DNA from: Planktomarina temperata RCA23
GTDB lineage: Bacteria; Pseudomonadota; Alphaproteobacteria; Rhodobacterales; Rhodobacteraceae
Direction of reading: 5' to 3'
Assembly: GCF_000738435.1 (NCBI RefSeq)
Contig: NZ_CP003984.1
Span: 1,240,001 to 1,304,000, forward strand
DNA: 64,000 nucleotides
In this document: piece by piece, positions 26,246 to 33,477 of the stretch
Layout of the letters: every line of letters begins with the position of its first letter
Position numbering within the stretch: the first letter of the stretch is position 1
Notes under the pieces: model-generated
Databases searched by the model: none
Told to the model about the DNA's origin: nothing
What the model saw: the letters and a program-made list of their open reading frames with translations, nothing else
Made by a program: the position numbers and the translations under genes

Positions 26246-26818
26246 CTAGTAGTGAGGTACTTTTTTTCCCTCAGCCGCAAAACTTACTATTCTCTCCATT
26301 CGGGAAACTCGTGTGGCATCCCGTTTAGCCAGAGATAACCAACGCAGCACATTACGCCTATATGATTGAGCTGATCCATCCCACCATGTTTTAGCACCTG
26401 CGTCACGCAGAGCTTTTATTAGGTCGCTTGGTACATTTAAATCGTCTATATTCTGTCCCGCAAAGTATAGCCCAGAGCTTTTGGCTTTTTTGATCACCGC
26501 CATACCGGCAGTGTGCATATGACCCTCATCGATAAGGCGATTTGCTCGCTCCCGATAGGTCTTCGTCCAAGTGTGAGTTTTTCTGGGTGATATGAGTTGC
26601 ATAGTTCGATCATGATCCAGCTTCATTCGTCTACCATCAATCCAGCCATAAGAAAGTAACGCGTCCAAAACTTGATCTCGCGATACGTATTTTTCTCTAT
26701 GAAGAGCTTTCCACGTTACGAGCCAAACTGTGGAACTTGTTGCGTGATGCGAGTTGAGCCATTCCCATAGCCCTTTTACGCTCGTTACTTCAACATGGAC
26801 AAAATCATCAGCTTGCAT
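26246..26818 (-). CDS. YdeI/OmpD-associated family protein
   Basis: 190 residues. The family signature is visible: VWLVTWKALHREKYVSRDQV, LDALLSYGWIDGRRMKLDHD, ISPRKTHTWTKTYRERANRL and IDEGHMHTAGMAVI, with a C-terminal helical segment LRWLSLAKRDATRVSRMERI. YdeI-like proteins are cytoplasmic and poorly characterised; the E. coli member is linked to stress and polymyxin resistance. It is a single gene between short repeats. Confidence 0.8.
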   Translation of the reverse strand: MQADDFVHVEVTSVKGLWEWLNSHHATSSTVWLVTWKALHREKYVSRDQVLDALLSYGWIDGRRMKLDHDRTMQLISPRKTHTWTKTYRERANRLIDEGHMHTAGMAVIKKAKSSGLYFAGQNIDDLNVPSDLIKALRDAGAKTWWDGSAQSYRRNVLRWLSLAKRDATRVSRMERIVSFAAEGKKVPHY

Positions 26819-27055
26819 TTTGAGTCTCTATTGCCAACATTTAGTAGTCGCAACCTTTAGTACGCTTATAGAAACGATAGTCAATTTTATCTAACCCCAG
26901 CCCCATCCATCACAACATCAGAATTACCCGTGTAGACGATCTGATAAAGAACAAGGGTCATAGGCTGATCTTTTGTGATCAAACTTGCATGGTACTACTT
27001 GATAAGTTTTGTCACAGAACCACTTTGGTAATTGTAAAAATCAAAGGAGCTTAAG

Positions 27056-27175
27056 ATGGCTGAATGTGGATGTGGACGCAGTCCAAACGGTAATTGCGTG
27101 GGTTGGCATAACCTTACCGAAGAGCAATACTTGGAGAAGAAGGCTGCTTACGAGGCAAAGCAGGCCGCTAAATAA
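27056..27175 (+). CDS. CDGSH-like cysteine/histidine mini protein, 39 aa
   Basis: A very good ribosome site (AAAGGAG, seven bases before ATG) opens a 39-codon frame: MAECGCGRSPNGNCVGWHNL, then TEEQYLEKKAAYEAKQAAK. The Cys-x-Cys-x2-Ser-x4-Cys-x-Gly-x-His spacing is one residue shorter than the CDGSH iron-sulfur signature (C-x-C-x2-S/T-x3-P-x-C-D-G-S-H). The C-terminus is a charged helix. A strong terminator follows directly, so this is an independent one-gene unit. Metal or Fe-S binding is inference. Confidence 0.65.
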   Translation: MAECGCGRSPNGNCVGWHNLTEEQYLEKKAAYEAKQAAK

Positions 27176-27183
27176 ATCCTATT

Positions 27184-27223
27184 GGTGAGGCTTCACGTTA
27201 ATCTTGTGCAGCCTCACCTGTTT
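27184..27223 (+). terminator. Intrinsic terminator after the mini protein gene
   Basis: GGTGAGGCT and AGCCTCACC pair perfectly, with an additional CAC/GTG inner pair, and TGTTTT follows. It lies 8 bp after the stop codon and is also usable for the opposing gene at 27,214. Confidence 0.75.
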
Positions 27224-27417
27224 TGAACGATCTGATACGTGTTGTTACCCTTCACTCCGCAGTTATGACACCTGGCTCTCTGACGTACCTCATGGGCTGT
27301 GGTATCGCCGCCTACTACAGCGATCAGGTTTGCTACCTCTAGAAGCGTATGATGCTTACATAGGCCGCAGGTGATGCTGAGTTGGTGCTGTGGGTCTAGA
27401 TTATAAACGAACCTCAT
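27214..27417 (-). CDS. CxxC zinc-binding-like small protein
   Basis: 67-68 residues. MRFVYNLDPQHQLSITCGLC, KHHTLLEVANLIAVVGGDTT, AHEVRQRARCHNCGVKGNNT and YQIVQNR. Two CxxC pairs (CGLC, CHNC) about 35 residues apart could bind one zinc. ATG at 27417 or TTG at 27420; no clear ribosome site. Its C-terminal part is duplicated at 21,722 and, more degraded, near 26,148. Function unknown. Confidence 0.5.
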   Translation of the reverse strand: MRFVYNLDPQHQLSITCGLCKHHTLLEVANLIAVVGGDTTAHEVRQRARCHNCGVKGNNTYQIVQNR

Positions 27418-27450
27418 CAAAGGTGAAAATTTTCCATAAGGTAAAAGACC

Positions 27451-28101
27451 ATGAATGAACCTAAAACTCTTCTCCTTTTTGGCGACTCAAACACACACTG
27501 CACAATGCCTATGCGAGAATTAGGTGAGCGCAACCGTCATCCCTTGAATATCCGTTGGACGTCCCTTCTTGCACGCAAACTTGGAGACAATTGGAGAGTA
27601 ATTGATGAAGGCTTACCTGGCAGAACTACAGTTCACAACGATCCTATTGAAGGCGAACACAAAAACGGAGCAAGCGTTTTACCCGCTATCCTAGAAACAC
27701 ACCAATGTATTAGCGTTATTGCTATAATGCTCGGTACTAATGATCTTAAATTTAGGTTCGGAGTAAATGCATTTGATATCGCGCAATCCATAGGAAAATT
27801 AATACGGATTATTCGCGCATCAGGTTGTGGGCCGAAAGGGGAATCGCCCAAAATTATAGTCATCGCTCCGCCTCCAATCAAAGAGGTCGGTGCCTTAGCA
27901 AAAATATTCAAAGAAGGTGAGAGACTATCATTAGACCTAGGAAACGAGATCAAAATAGTAGCTGAATGTGAAAATGTATTGTTCGCAGATCTCAATAGTC
28001 ACGTATGCGTTTCAAATATTGATGGCGTTCACTATGACTCCGTAGCTATGGAGCCAATTGCTACTCTCATGTTTGAGTCTGTTAGGAAGTTGAGCTTTTG
28101 A
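27451..28101 (+). CDS. SGNH/GDSL-family hydrolase (arylesterase-like)
   Basis: 216 residues. Block I FGDSNTHCTM carries the nucleophilic Ser; the block II Gly lies in EGLPGRTT; block III is MLGTNDLKFRF; and block V is DGVHYDS with the catalytic Asp/His pair. This is the lipase/esterase/acetylhydrolase fold, closest in style to arylesterase/TesA-like proteins with GDSNT. No signal peptide, so it is cytoplasmic. The substrate is unknown. Confidence 0.85.
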   Translation: MNEPKTLLLFGDSNTHCTMPMRELGERNRHPLNIRWTSLLARKLGDNWRVIDEGLPGRTTVHNDPIEGEHKNGASVLPAILETHQCISVIAIMLGTNDLKFRFGVNAFDIAQSIGKLIRIIRASGCGPKGESPKIIVIAPPPIKEVGALAKIFKEGERLSLDLGNEIKIVAECENVLFADLNSHVCVSNIDGVHYDSVAMEPIATLMFESVRKLSF

Positions 28102-28180
28102 ATATTTTCGTAGGCAAGAGATTTTTGGCTCCTACAAAATCAAACACAGCCATCTCATCGGGCGTGGGTCGAGAGTTTGG

Positions 28181-28369
28181 TCAGCCTCTCTTATATCCAA
28201 AAGCCAAGTTATGGTCTGTATCACAGGTATCACCAGAGCAGCACTCAAAGATATTAGACTTACAGATTACACACTGCTCATGCCCATGCACTACGACAGT
28301 GTTCAGAGGTGACTGGCATCTGGGGCAACGCTGCTGGTGTGCGTTGGCTGGGTTCAAGAGGTTATCCAT
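28181..28369 (-). CDS. Zinc-ribbon microprotein, 62 aa (copy 2)
   Basis: A paralogue of the gene at 23,898 (F4L, A26V, a C-terminal SETD to CDTD change and V57F). All CxxC cysteines are retained and one Cys is added. It overlaps the 45-residue gene upstream by 8 bp exactly as in copy 1. Conservation of both frames supports real coding. Confidence 0.65.
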   Translation of the reverse strand: MDNLLNPANAHQQRCPRCQSPLNTVVVHGHEQCVICKSNIFECCSGDTCDTDHNLAFGYKRG

Positions 28370-28548
28370 CCGATCCTAACCATTTCTTAATCACCACAGC
28401 AGCCAAGCACTTCTCACAAACACCATCATGCAAGAGTTTTGCATCATAATTTTTGTTACAAGCTACGCAGGGTTTCAGGGACATTTTCATCCTATTCATT
28501 GATCACGGTTCAAAGTCGCTAATGGTAAGTACGTACTGACTACTGGAT
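28186..28548. repeat. Duplicated two-gene zinc-ribbon cassette, copy 2
   Basis: Partner of 23,904-24,270, same orientation. The similarity ends just after ACTGACTACTGGATG on the promoter side. Confidence 0.8.
28362..28499 (-). CDS. CxxC microprotein, 45 aa (copy 2)
   Basis: It reads MNRMKMSLKPCVACNKNYDA, KLLHDGVCEKCLAAVVIKKW and then LGSDG. It is identical to copy 1 except near the N-terminus and the last residues. The stop codon overlaps the start of the 62-residue partner. Confidence 0.6.
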   Translation of the reverse strand: MNRMKMSLKPCVACNKNYDAKLLHDGVCEKCLAAVVIKKWLGSDG

Positions 28549-28698
28549 GTGCCTTTTAAGGTCTGCAAAAGCTAGCCCGAGCAGCCACATTGTAACATGG
28601 ATCAGCACTAGATGTGCTAATTTCCAAGCTATCATTCCGCGGCGCAGAGTTGACAACTCAACTTAACTCCTCACAGATTGACTTCGGGAGGACAAGTT

Positions 28699-29586
28699 AT
28701 GCCTGAAATCTTATCAAATGAGCAAATTGAGGCCTATCGTGAGCTGGGATATTTGGTTTTAGAACGTCATCTTCCTGATGATATCTTGATCAAGATACGT
28801 GCTGAGATTTCTCGGTTTGAAGATGAAGCACGCGGCATGACAGAGTCAAACGAGCGATTGGATTTGGAAGATAGCCATACAATTGAGGATCCGCGTTTAC
28901 GCCGCATCAAGCTGCCGCACAAAATTAGCAATTTCATGCGCGAATTGATGTTTTCCGATCACATCCTCGCTCCTGCACGAGATTTAGCCGGGCCTGATCT
29001 TCGACTGCATACATCGAAGCTCAACATGAAATCTGCTGGTTATGGTGCTGCAGTGGAGTGGCATCAGGACTATGCTTTCTATCCACACACTAATGATGAC
29101 ATTTTGGCCATTGGCGTAATTATCGATGATATGGAAAGCGAGAATGGGCCTTTGATGGTCTATCCAGGGAGCCACAAGGGACCGGTCTATGATCATCATG
29201 TTGATGGCGTTTTTGCGGGCGCCTTTATTCCTGAAGATGTTGGCCTAAACCCTGCCGATGCTGTTGAGTTGAAAGGGCCGGCTGGCTCTATCTCAATCCA
29301 TCATGGAAGAATAGTCCACGGATCTGCTTTAAATACGTCTGACCGCTCGCGGCGTATTTTGTTTTACGAAATGATGGCTGCGGATGCCTTCCCAATCATG
29401 GGTTCAATGACGATGTGGGATGGGATCAAAGACTATAATACACGAATGCTGTGCGGTGAACCAACGATCAAACCGCGTCTTAAAGACATCCCCATTCGCA
29501 TTCCTCAACCGCAACCTGATGTGCCAATTTCAATTTATGAAATTCAAAAGGGCTTGAAGGCCCGTGCCTTCAAAACCATTAAGTAA
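28699..29586 (+). CDS. Phytanoyl-CoA dioxygenase (PhyH) family Fe(II)/2-oxoglutarate oxygenase
   Basis: The ATG at 28699 has GGGAGG nine bases upstream; about 295 residues. It is a cupin-fold non-haem iron oxygenase. The HxD pair is in VEWHQDYAFY, GPLMVYPGSHKGPVYDHH follows, and the distal His and the 2-oxoglutarate Arg are in IHHGRIVHGSALNTSDRSRR. PhyH proteins hydroxylate many small molecules (for example EctD-like and PhnY-like reactions), so the substrate is open. It is a single gene bounded downstream by IS6 relic e. Confidence 0.85.
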   Translation: MPEILSNEQIEAYRELGYLVLERHLPDDILIKIRAEISRFEDEARGMTESNERLDLEDSHTIEDPRLRRIKLPHKISNFMRELMFSDHILAPARDLAGPDLRLHTSKLNMKSAGYGAAVEWHQDYAFYPHTNDDILAIGVIIDDMESENGPLMVYPGSHKGPVYDHHVDGVFAGAFIPEDVGLNPADAVELKGPAGSISIHHGRIVHGSALNTSDRSRRILFYEMMAADAFPIMGSMTMWDGIKDYNTRMLCGEPTIKPRLKDIPIRIPQPQPDVPISIYEIQKGLKARAFKTIK

Positions 29587-29642
29587 AACAAAGTTGAATT
29601 TTGCTATCAAATCTTAGAGGCAGCTGGATGTAGATGTTGATC

Positions 29643-29945
29643 GGATGCTGTCAAACTAATCAGAACTCGCATCGATTTCTGGCGCAGCCTGAACCTATGC
29701 GTTCAATAATTGGCGCCACTCAGTAAGAGCGGCGGTTCGATTGATCTTGAAATTGTCTCGTGAGTAGAAGTGGCGTTCATTTAGGGCTGTACAAGCAATC
29801 TAACCCCACACCCAGCTTGCGTAGCGCCTTCAGCGGACCTGAGTGGCGCCAGCAGGCAAACAGCGGCCTAACCGCATGTCAAACCAAACATGTTTGCAAC
29901 AACGCGCAGGCGTGCGGGCGCGTGGCGGAAATGCTTGTTCTAACG
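29643..29945 (-). repeat. IS6-family relic, copy e, left of dddQ
   Basis: A GATGCTGTCAAACTAATCAG end, the reverse-complemented transposase tail and then a GC-rich block (AACCAAACATGTTTG followed by GCGCAGGCGTGCGGGCGCGT) that is shared only with copies h and i. The remaining 300 bp up to dddQ hold no gene I can support. Confidence 0.65.
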
Positions 29946-30242
29946 GACCAAGCAATACGCCCTTAAATGCTAAAATAGCTTTAATCAATTGAAGAGAATC
30001 GTAAACTGCGAGGTAGCTAAGGCAATTGCTAGACCCAAGTTCATAAGTCTTAATAGGCCATATGGCTGGGCAGAAACATCCTTGTAAGCATTCGTTTTTT
30101 TTGCCGCGGCGGAAGTATCCTTTATGTTGGCAATTTGTGATCTCAGCGTTGCATGTTGTCGCAAGCGTTTCTTTGCGCGTCGTAAGATTGCAGGAAAGTT
30201 CTCCTTAAGCCCGTAGACATCAGAAAAAACAAAGGGGGCTGC

Positions 30243-30815
30243 ATGAAAAACACAGTATTCGAAAATGCGCTTACAGCAGCACGAGGCGCCTATGATGCCT
30301 CACCCGCGCTTCAACGCTTCGCGCGCTGGCCAGATGATTTAAGATATCATGAAAAAGAAGCCCAAATAATACCCGCGTTGCGCCAAATTAAACGTTGGTC
30401 CAATCCTCATCCCCTTCATACCGCCACGCAAGATATATCGTCATATGGCAATTGGAAGCGAACCTATACCGAGGAGGAGGTCGGCTTTGGCTTTTTGCAA
30501 GACTACGGATACATAGAGCTTTATGGTCCAGACGGCCATTATCATTCACTACAGGGCCGCGCCTATATCGCCTATTGGGGGCGCGGGCTTTATTACCCTT
30601 GGCATCACCACGAAGCCGAAGAAATCTATTTGGTGATTAGCGGCTCCGGTTATTTTGAAAGCGAGGGACAAGACCCCGCTCTGCTCACCTCAGGGCAAAC
30701 GAGACGCCACCATAGCAATCAGCCGCACGCATTAACGCTGCGGCAAGAGCCTATTTTAGCATTGGTTTTATGGCGAGGAGATGGAATGAACGGCTTGCCC
30801 TTGATGGGAGCCTAG
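30243..30815 (+). CDS. dddQ: Cupin DMSP lyase, DddQ-like
   Basis: 190 residues, the normal DddQ size. The enzyme cleaves dimethylsulfoniopropionate to dimethyl sulfide and acrylate. The metal motif HxHxxxExY is exact (H121, H123, E127, Y129 in YPWHHHEAEEIYLVISG) and the distal histidine is H162 (SNQPHALTL). The upstream Tyr/Gly-rich segment (YWGRGLYYPW) matches DddQ rather than generic cupins. AAGGGGG lies close to the ATG. It stands alone, without other ddd or dmd genes in view, between IS6 relics e and f in the same orientation, which suggests acquisition as a one-gene module. Confidence 0.82.
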   Translation: MKNTVFENALTAARGAYDASPALQRFARWPDDLRYHEKEAQIIPALRQIKRWSNPHPLHTATQDISSYGNWKRTYTEEEVGFGFLQDYGYIELYGPDGHYHSLQGRAYIAYWGRGLYYPWHHHEAEEIYLVISGSGYFESEGQDPALLTSGQTRRHHSNQPHALTLRQEPILALVLWRGDGMNGLPLMGA

Positions 30816-30829
30816 TAAGCCTGGCCAAC

Positions 30830-30980
30830 GGTGCTGTCAGACGAATGAGAAATCGCATCAGATTGCTAGCGCAGCCTGAATCTATGCGCTCAATAATTGG
30901 CGCCACTCAGCAAGAGCAGTGGCGCGGTTCAGCTTACAATTGAGGCCTTAGTAAAGGTAGCGCCCTTCAGGCCCAGCTAC
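30830..30980 (-). repeat. IS6-family relic, copy f, right of dddQ
   Basis: It starts GGTGCTGTCAGACGAATGAG and contains the reversed transposase tail; it breaks off after about 150 bp. Same orientation as copy e, so dddQ is bracketed by direct copies. Confidence 0.65.
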
Positions 30981-31030
30981 AGCTGCAGCACTTAAATTTT
31001 TGAACAAAAACTTCAAAGTAAGCTATATTT

Positions 31031-31468
31031 ATGTTATCATTAGATATGAAAAACGGCAGAAATACGGATGGTAAGTTCTCTGATGGGAACGCAGGGCGCC
31101 CCAAGGGTTCCCGCAATAAAGCCACCATTGCAATTGACAGCCTTCTAGAGGGGCAAGCAGAAGCATTAACCCAAACAGCCATATCGAAAGCACTGGAAGG
31201 TGACAGCATTGCCCTGAGGCTCTGTATGGACCGCATAGCGCCTCCAATGAAGGATAAGCCTGTTGTGTTTCCCCTACCTCAAATGTGCGATGCCATAGAC
31301 GCCTCAGAGGCTGCAGGAAGCGTTCTCAGAGCCGTAAGTTACGGAACCCTTACTCCAATTGAGGGAACAAGGGTTATGGGCCTCATAGACAGCTACAGGC
31401 GCACTCTTGAACTTACAGATATTGAATATCGTCTAAAAGCACTGGAAGGCGATCATGCAGACCATTAG
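31031..31468 (+). CDS. DUF5681-type phage-associated protein
   Basis: 145 residues, or 140 from the second ATG at 31046. The N-terminal GRNTDGKFSDGNAGRPKGSR followed by NKAT is the DUF5681 signature, and EALTQTAISKALEGDSIALR with LCMDRIAPP continues the family pattern. These proteins commonly sit near phage packaging or terminase genes in alphaproteobacteria. It is followed by two overlapping small genes, forming a mini operon that probably derives from a prophage. Confidence 0.75.
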   Translation: MLSLDMKNGRNTDGKFSDGNAGRPKGSRNKATIAIDSLLEGQAEALTQTAISKALEGDSIALRLCMDRIAPPMKDKPVVFPLPQMCDAIDASEAAGSVLRAVSYGTLTPIEGTRVMGLIDSYRRTLELTDIEYRLKALEGDHADH

Positions 31469-31643
31469 CAAGCGCATTTATCGTATCGAAGCCAGCAGGC
31501 CCAGCACACCAAACCCGGAAGCCGAAAAAGCCCTCACTGCAATCATTGAGTGCCTTGATGGTCTCGCACTGCGTAAATCATCCGGTGATCCCAATGTGCA
31601 AGAAGAGATCGAAGCGGTATCAACGTTGCTGAAGGGCTACTAA
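31455..31643 (+). CDS. Small hypothetical protein of phage-like operon
   Basis: 62 residues starting MQTISKRIYRIEASRPSTPN, predicted helical (EKALTAIIECLDGLAL). It overlaps the DUF5681 gene by 14 bp, and its stop (TAATG) overlaps the next start, which supports coupled translation. I do not recognise the family. Confidence 0.6.
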   Translation: MQTISKRIYRIEASRPSTPNPEAEKALTAIIECLDGLALRKSSGDPNVQEEIEAVSTLLKGY

Positions 31644-31822
31644 TGAAGCTTAATGATAGACTTACAAAAATAGAGGGCTTGCAAAGAAGCCCAATGCCTC
31701 CAGCCCTAAAGCTAATTCGGATAATCTATGAACCTAGCAAAACTGGCCCTAGAGAGGTCAGAGCCATTGCCCGCATTCGTTCAAAAGCGGGTTATACCAC
31801 CCTGTGGCAGAGCAAAAATTAG
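31643..31822 (+). CDS. Small hypothetical protein, 59 aa, third gene of phage-like operon
   Basis: The ATG overlaps the preceding stop by one base. It reads MKLNDRLTKIEGLQRSPMPP, ALKLIRIIYEPSKTGPREVR and then AIARIRSKAGYTTLWQSKN. It is basic and helical. No family is recognised; the tight overlap is the main evidence. Confidence 0.5.
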   Translation: MKLNDRLTKIEGLQRSPMPPALKLIRIIYEPSKTGPREVRAIARIRSKAGYTTLWQSKN

Positions 31823-31989
31823 CTTCAGAAAGCTTTTTACGCAAGGATTAGATTTTTATAACTGCAATGGTGACGTTGAGTTTTTGTAGATTAGGGTTTT
31901 TATAAACCAGCGATGTTTTTTGATTTTAAATTAAATGAACCAGAACATTTTTCTATAAAAAACTATTAGTGTCAGCAAAGTGACAAATC

Positions 31990-32017
31990 AGGTGACAAGC
32001 CCTGTCACCTATTTTTA
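31990..32017 (+). terminator. Intrinsic terminator
   Basis: AGGTGACA and TGTCACCT form a perfect 8-bp stem with a 5-nt loop, followed by ATTTTTA. It lies 167 bp after the third small phage-like gene; the gap holds no other gene I can see. Confidence 0.7.
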
Positions 32018-32042
32018 CTAATTTTGTATAAGTATTTGTTAA

Positions 32043-32066
32043 TAATGGCTCCGTCGGTAGGGATCG
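32043..32066. other. att-like scar: 24 bp matching the tRNA-Asn 3' end at 49,322
   Basis: TAATGGCTCC, one mismatched base region, then CGGTAGGGATCG; 23 of 24 bases match 49,322-49,345 in the same orientation. That second site is the 3' end of a truncated tRNA-Asn next to an integrase. The scar lies beside the phage-like operon, so a prophage or island probably once integrated or excised here. Confidence 0.55.
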
Positions 32067-32198
32067 CTTTGTTTATATTTATTGTTTAAATACAGCGTTT
32101 AAGGGTAGGGTTCTTATATTTTTGTGTACCGAATATGTACCTATTTTGTGTACCGATTTTTGACGTTGTGGCTTAAAAATTGTTGCTGGTACGCCGCT

Positions 32199-32783
32199 TT
32201 ATTTCCAGTTCACACGATACATGGCTTCGTTTCGTCTCATAAATGGTAATGTGAACGGGCCGTTATAGGTGGCCATCATCGGATCACCAATTGTGAGAAT
32301 ATTATCTTTCCTCAGGGCTTCAAAAAGAAGGGCAGAGTGTTTGATAAAGTTTTGATCAGTGGAGCGCCCTGAATATTTAGTGACTGCGTAAAAACCACCC
32401 TTGACGGTAATTAGTTTTACATCGTCCCCATCTGGTAACGGGGCTGATTGTTTGGTGAAACTCTTAGGTAAGAAAAAAATCATAGATGCGCCACTACTAT
32501 CTTTTGACTGTATCACGGGAACAGTCATAGCAATCTTTGACGAACTTTCGTTAGAACCGGAGATATAGTTGAATAGCCTTCTAAATGCGCCATTTTGGCT
32601 TTGCGACTGGGTGGTTTCCACTGCAAGCCGATCTTGATACTGGCGTATTTCATAAATATCTGTAGATTTGATTAGTTTATATTCAGGTTCTTCATATGCC
32701 ATTGCGTTGCTCGTTGAGAGAAAGAATATCGTCAGTGCTGCAATGATAAAGTGATAGATAGATGTTTTTAGTAGCATGTTCAC
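32199..32783 (-). CDS. SOUL-family haem-binding-like exported protein
   Basis: The GTG at 32783 has GGAGGG eight bases upstream (ATG at 32777 is an alternative). The signal peptide is MLLKTSIYHFIIAALTIFF followed by LSTSNAMA. The mature domain shows YEIRQYQDRLAVETT, FNYISGSNESSSKIAMTVPV, FFLPKSFT and the C-terminal MRRNEAMYRVNW, all typical of SOUL/HEBP proteins, which bind haem or other tetrapyrroles weakly. About 194 residues. It is probably periplasmic. A membrane-anchored small protein lies upstream on the same strand. Confidence 0.85.
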   Translation of the reverse strand: MNMLLKTSIYHFIIAALTIFFLSTSNAMAYEEPEYKLIKSTDIYEIRQYQDRLAVETTQSQSQNGAFRRLFNYISGSNESSSKIAMTVPVIQSKDSSGASMIFFLPKSFTKQSAPLPDGDDVKLITVKGGFYAVTKYSGRSTDQNFIKHSALLFEALRKDNILTIGDPMMATYNGPFTLPFMRRNEAMYRVNWK

Positions 32784-32850
32784 ATTTTTGCCCTCCATCC
32801 TTTTATATCCCAGCTAAATTCATCGTTTTTTATCTATCCCAGCGTATTTC

Positions 32851-33126
32851 CTATTCAGCCAAGACAAGCTGTGAGCATTTGTGCTGTTTGCGTCTAGTTT
32901 CTGCTTCTCTTGCCTTTGACAGCCACTCAACACCGTTAGGGTCTTCTCGGTACATAGCAAATGCAATACTTTCTAATGCTCGGTATGATTTACATTTTGT
33001 AGAATTGTCACGTTCAGCCTGTTGAGCTTCAAAATATTTGGGTGCAAGAACATAAATCAAACCTCCCGACACAGTCATTAAGAATAATGAACATGTAATG
33101 ATTATGATTTTCCTGTGTTGCCGCAT
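32851..33126 (-). CDS. Small single-pass membrane protein, hypothetical
   Basis: The ATG at 33126 follows TAGGAA. About 91 residues: MRQHRKIIIITCSLFLMTVS then GGLIYVLAP is an N-terminal membrane anchor or uncleaved signal. A charged helical part with two cysteines follows (TKCKSYRALESIAFAMYRED, KQHKC). I do not recognise the family. Confidence 0.55.
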   Translation of the reverse strand: MRQHRKIIIITCSLFLMTVSGGLIYVLAPKYFEAQQAERDNSTKCKSYRALESIAFAMYREDPNGVEWLSKAREAETRRKQHKCSQLVLAE

Positions 33127-33191
33127 CGTTCCTAACAATCGATGATTCCAGTTTATGCTGTTTTTAGTTTAACCGAGAAATTCCACCAAAG

Positions 33192-33269
33192 CCCAGCGCC
33201 TCAAGTCTAATACCCTTGCTTGCTTGGGATAACTCCTCTGACACCACCTCTAGGATCAACGACATGATC
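33192..33269. repeat. About 75-bp dispersed repeat (copies at 34,997 and 35,627)
   Basis: CCCAGCGCCTCAAG, TAATACCCTTGCTTGCTTGG and GATAACTCCTCTGACACCAC recur at 34,997-35,045 (partial) and 35,627-35,685. The first copy lies upstream of the sulfatase gene, the second directly after it, and the third overlaps the end of the bactofilin gene. Confidence 0.65.
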
Positions 33270-33477
33270 ATTACGTCTCGGGATCAAGCGCACGTGGAAG
33301 ACAGTCTGACCAGCAACAAAATGTTATATCGAAGGTAAAAGTAAGGTAAAACGGAATATCGTAAACTTTACATTATACACCTACCGAGGCGACTACACTT
33401 GATTGCGCCGCTTGAGTAGATGAAGATGGAGTATATTCATAATCTAGATAACTCATCTAGCCCATTTGAGGATCATT

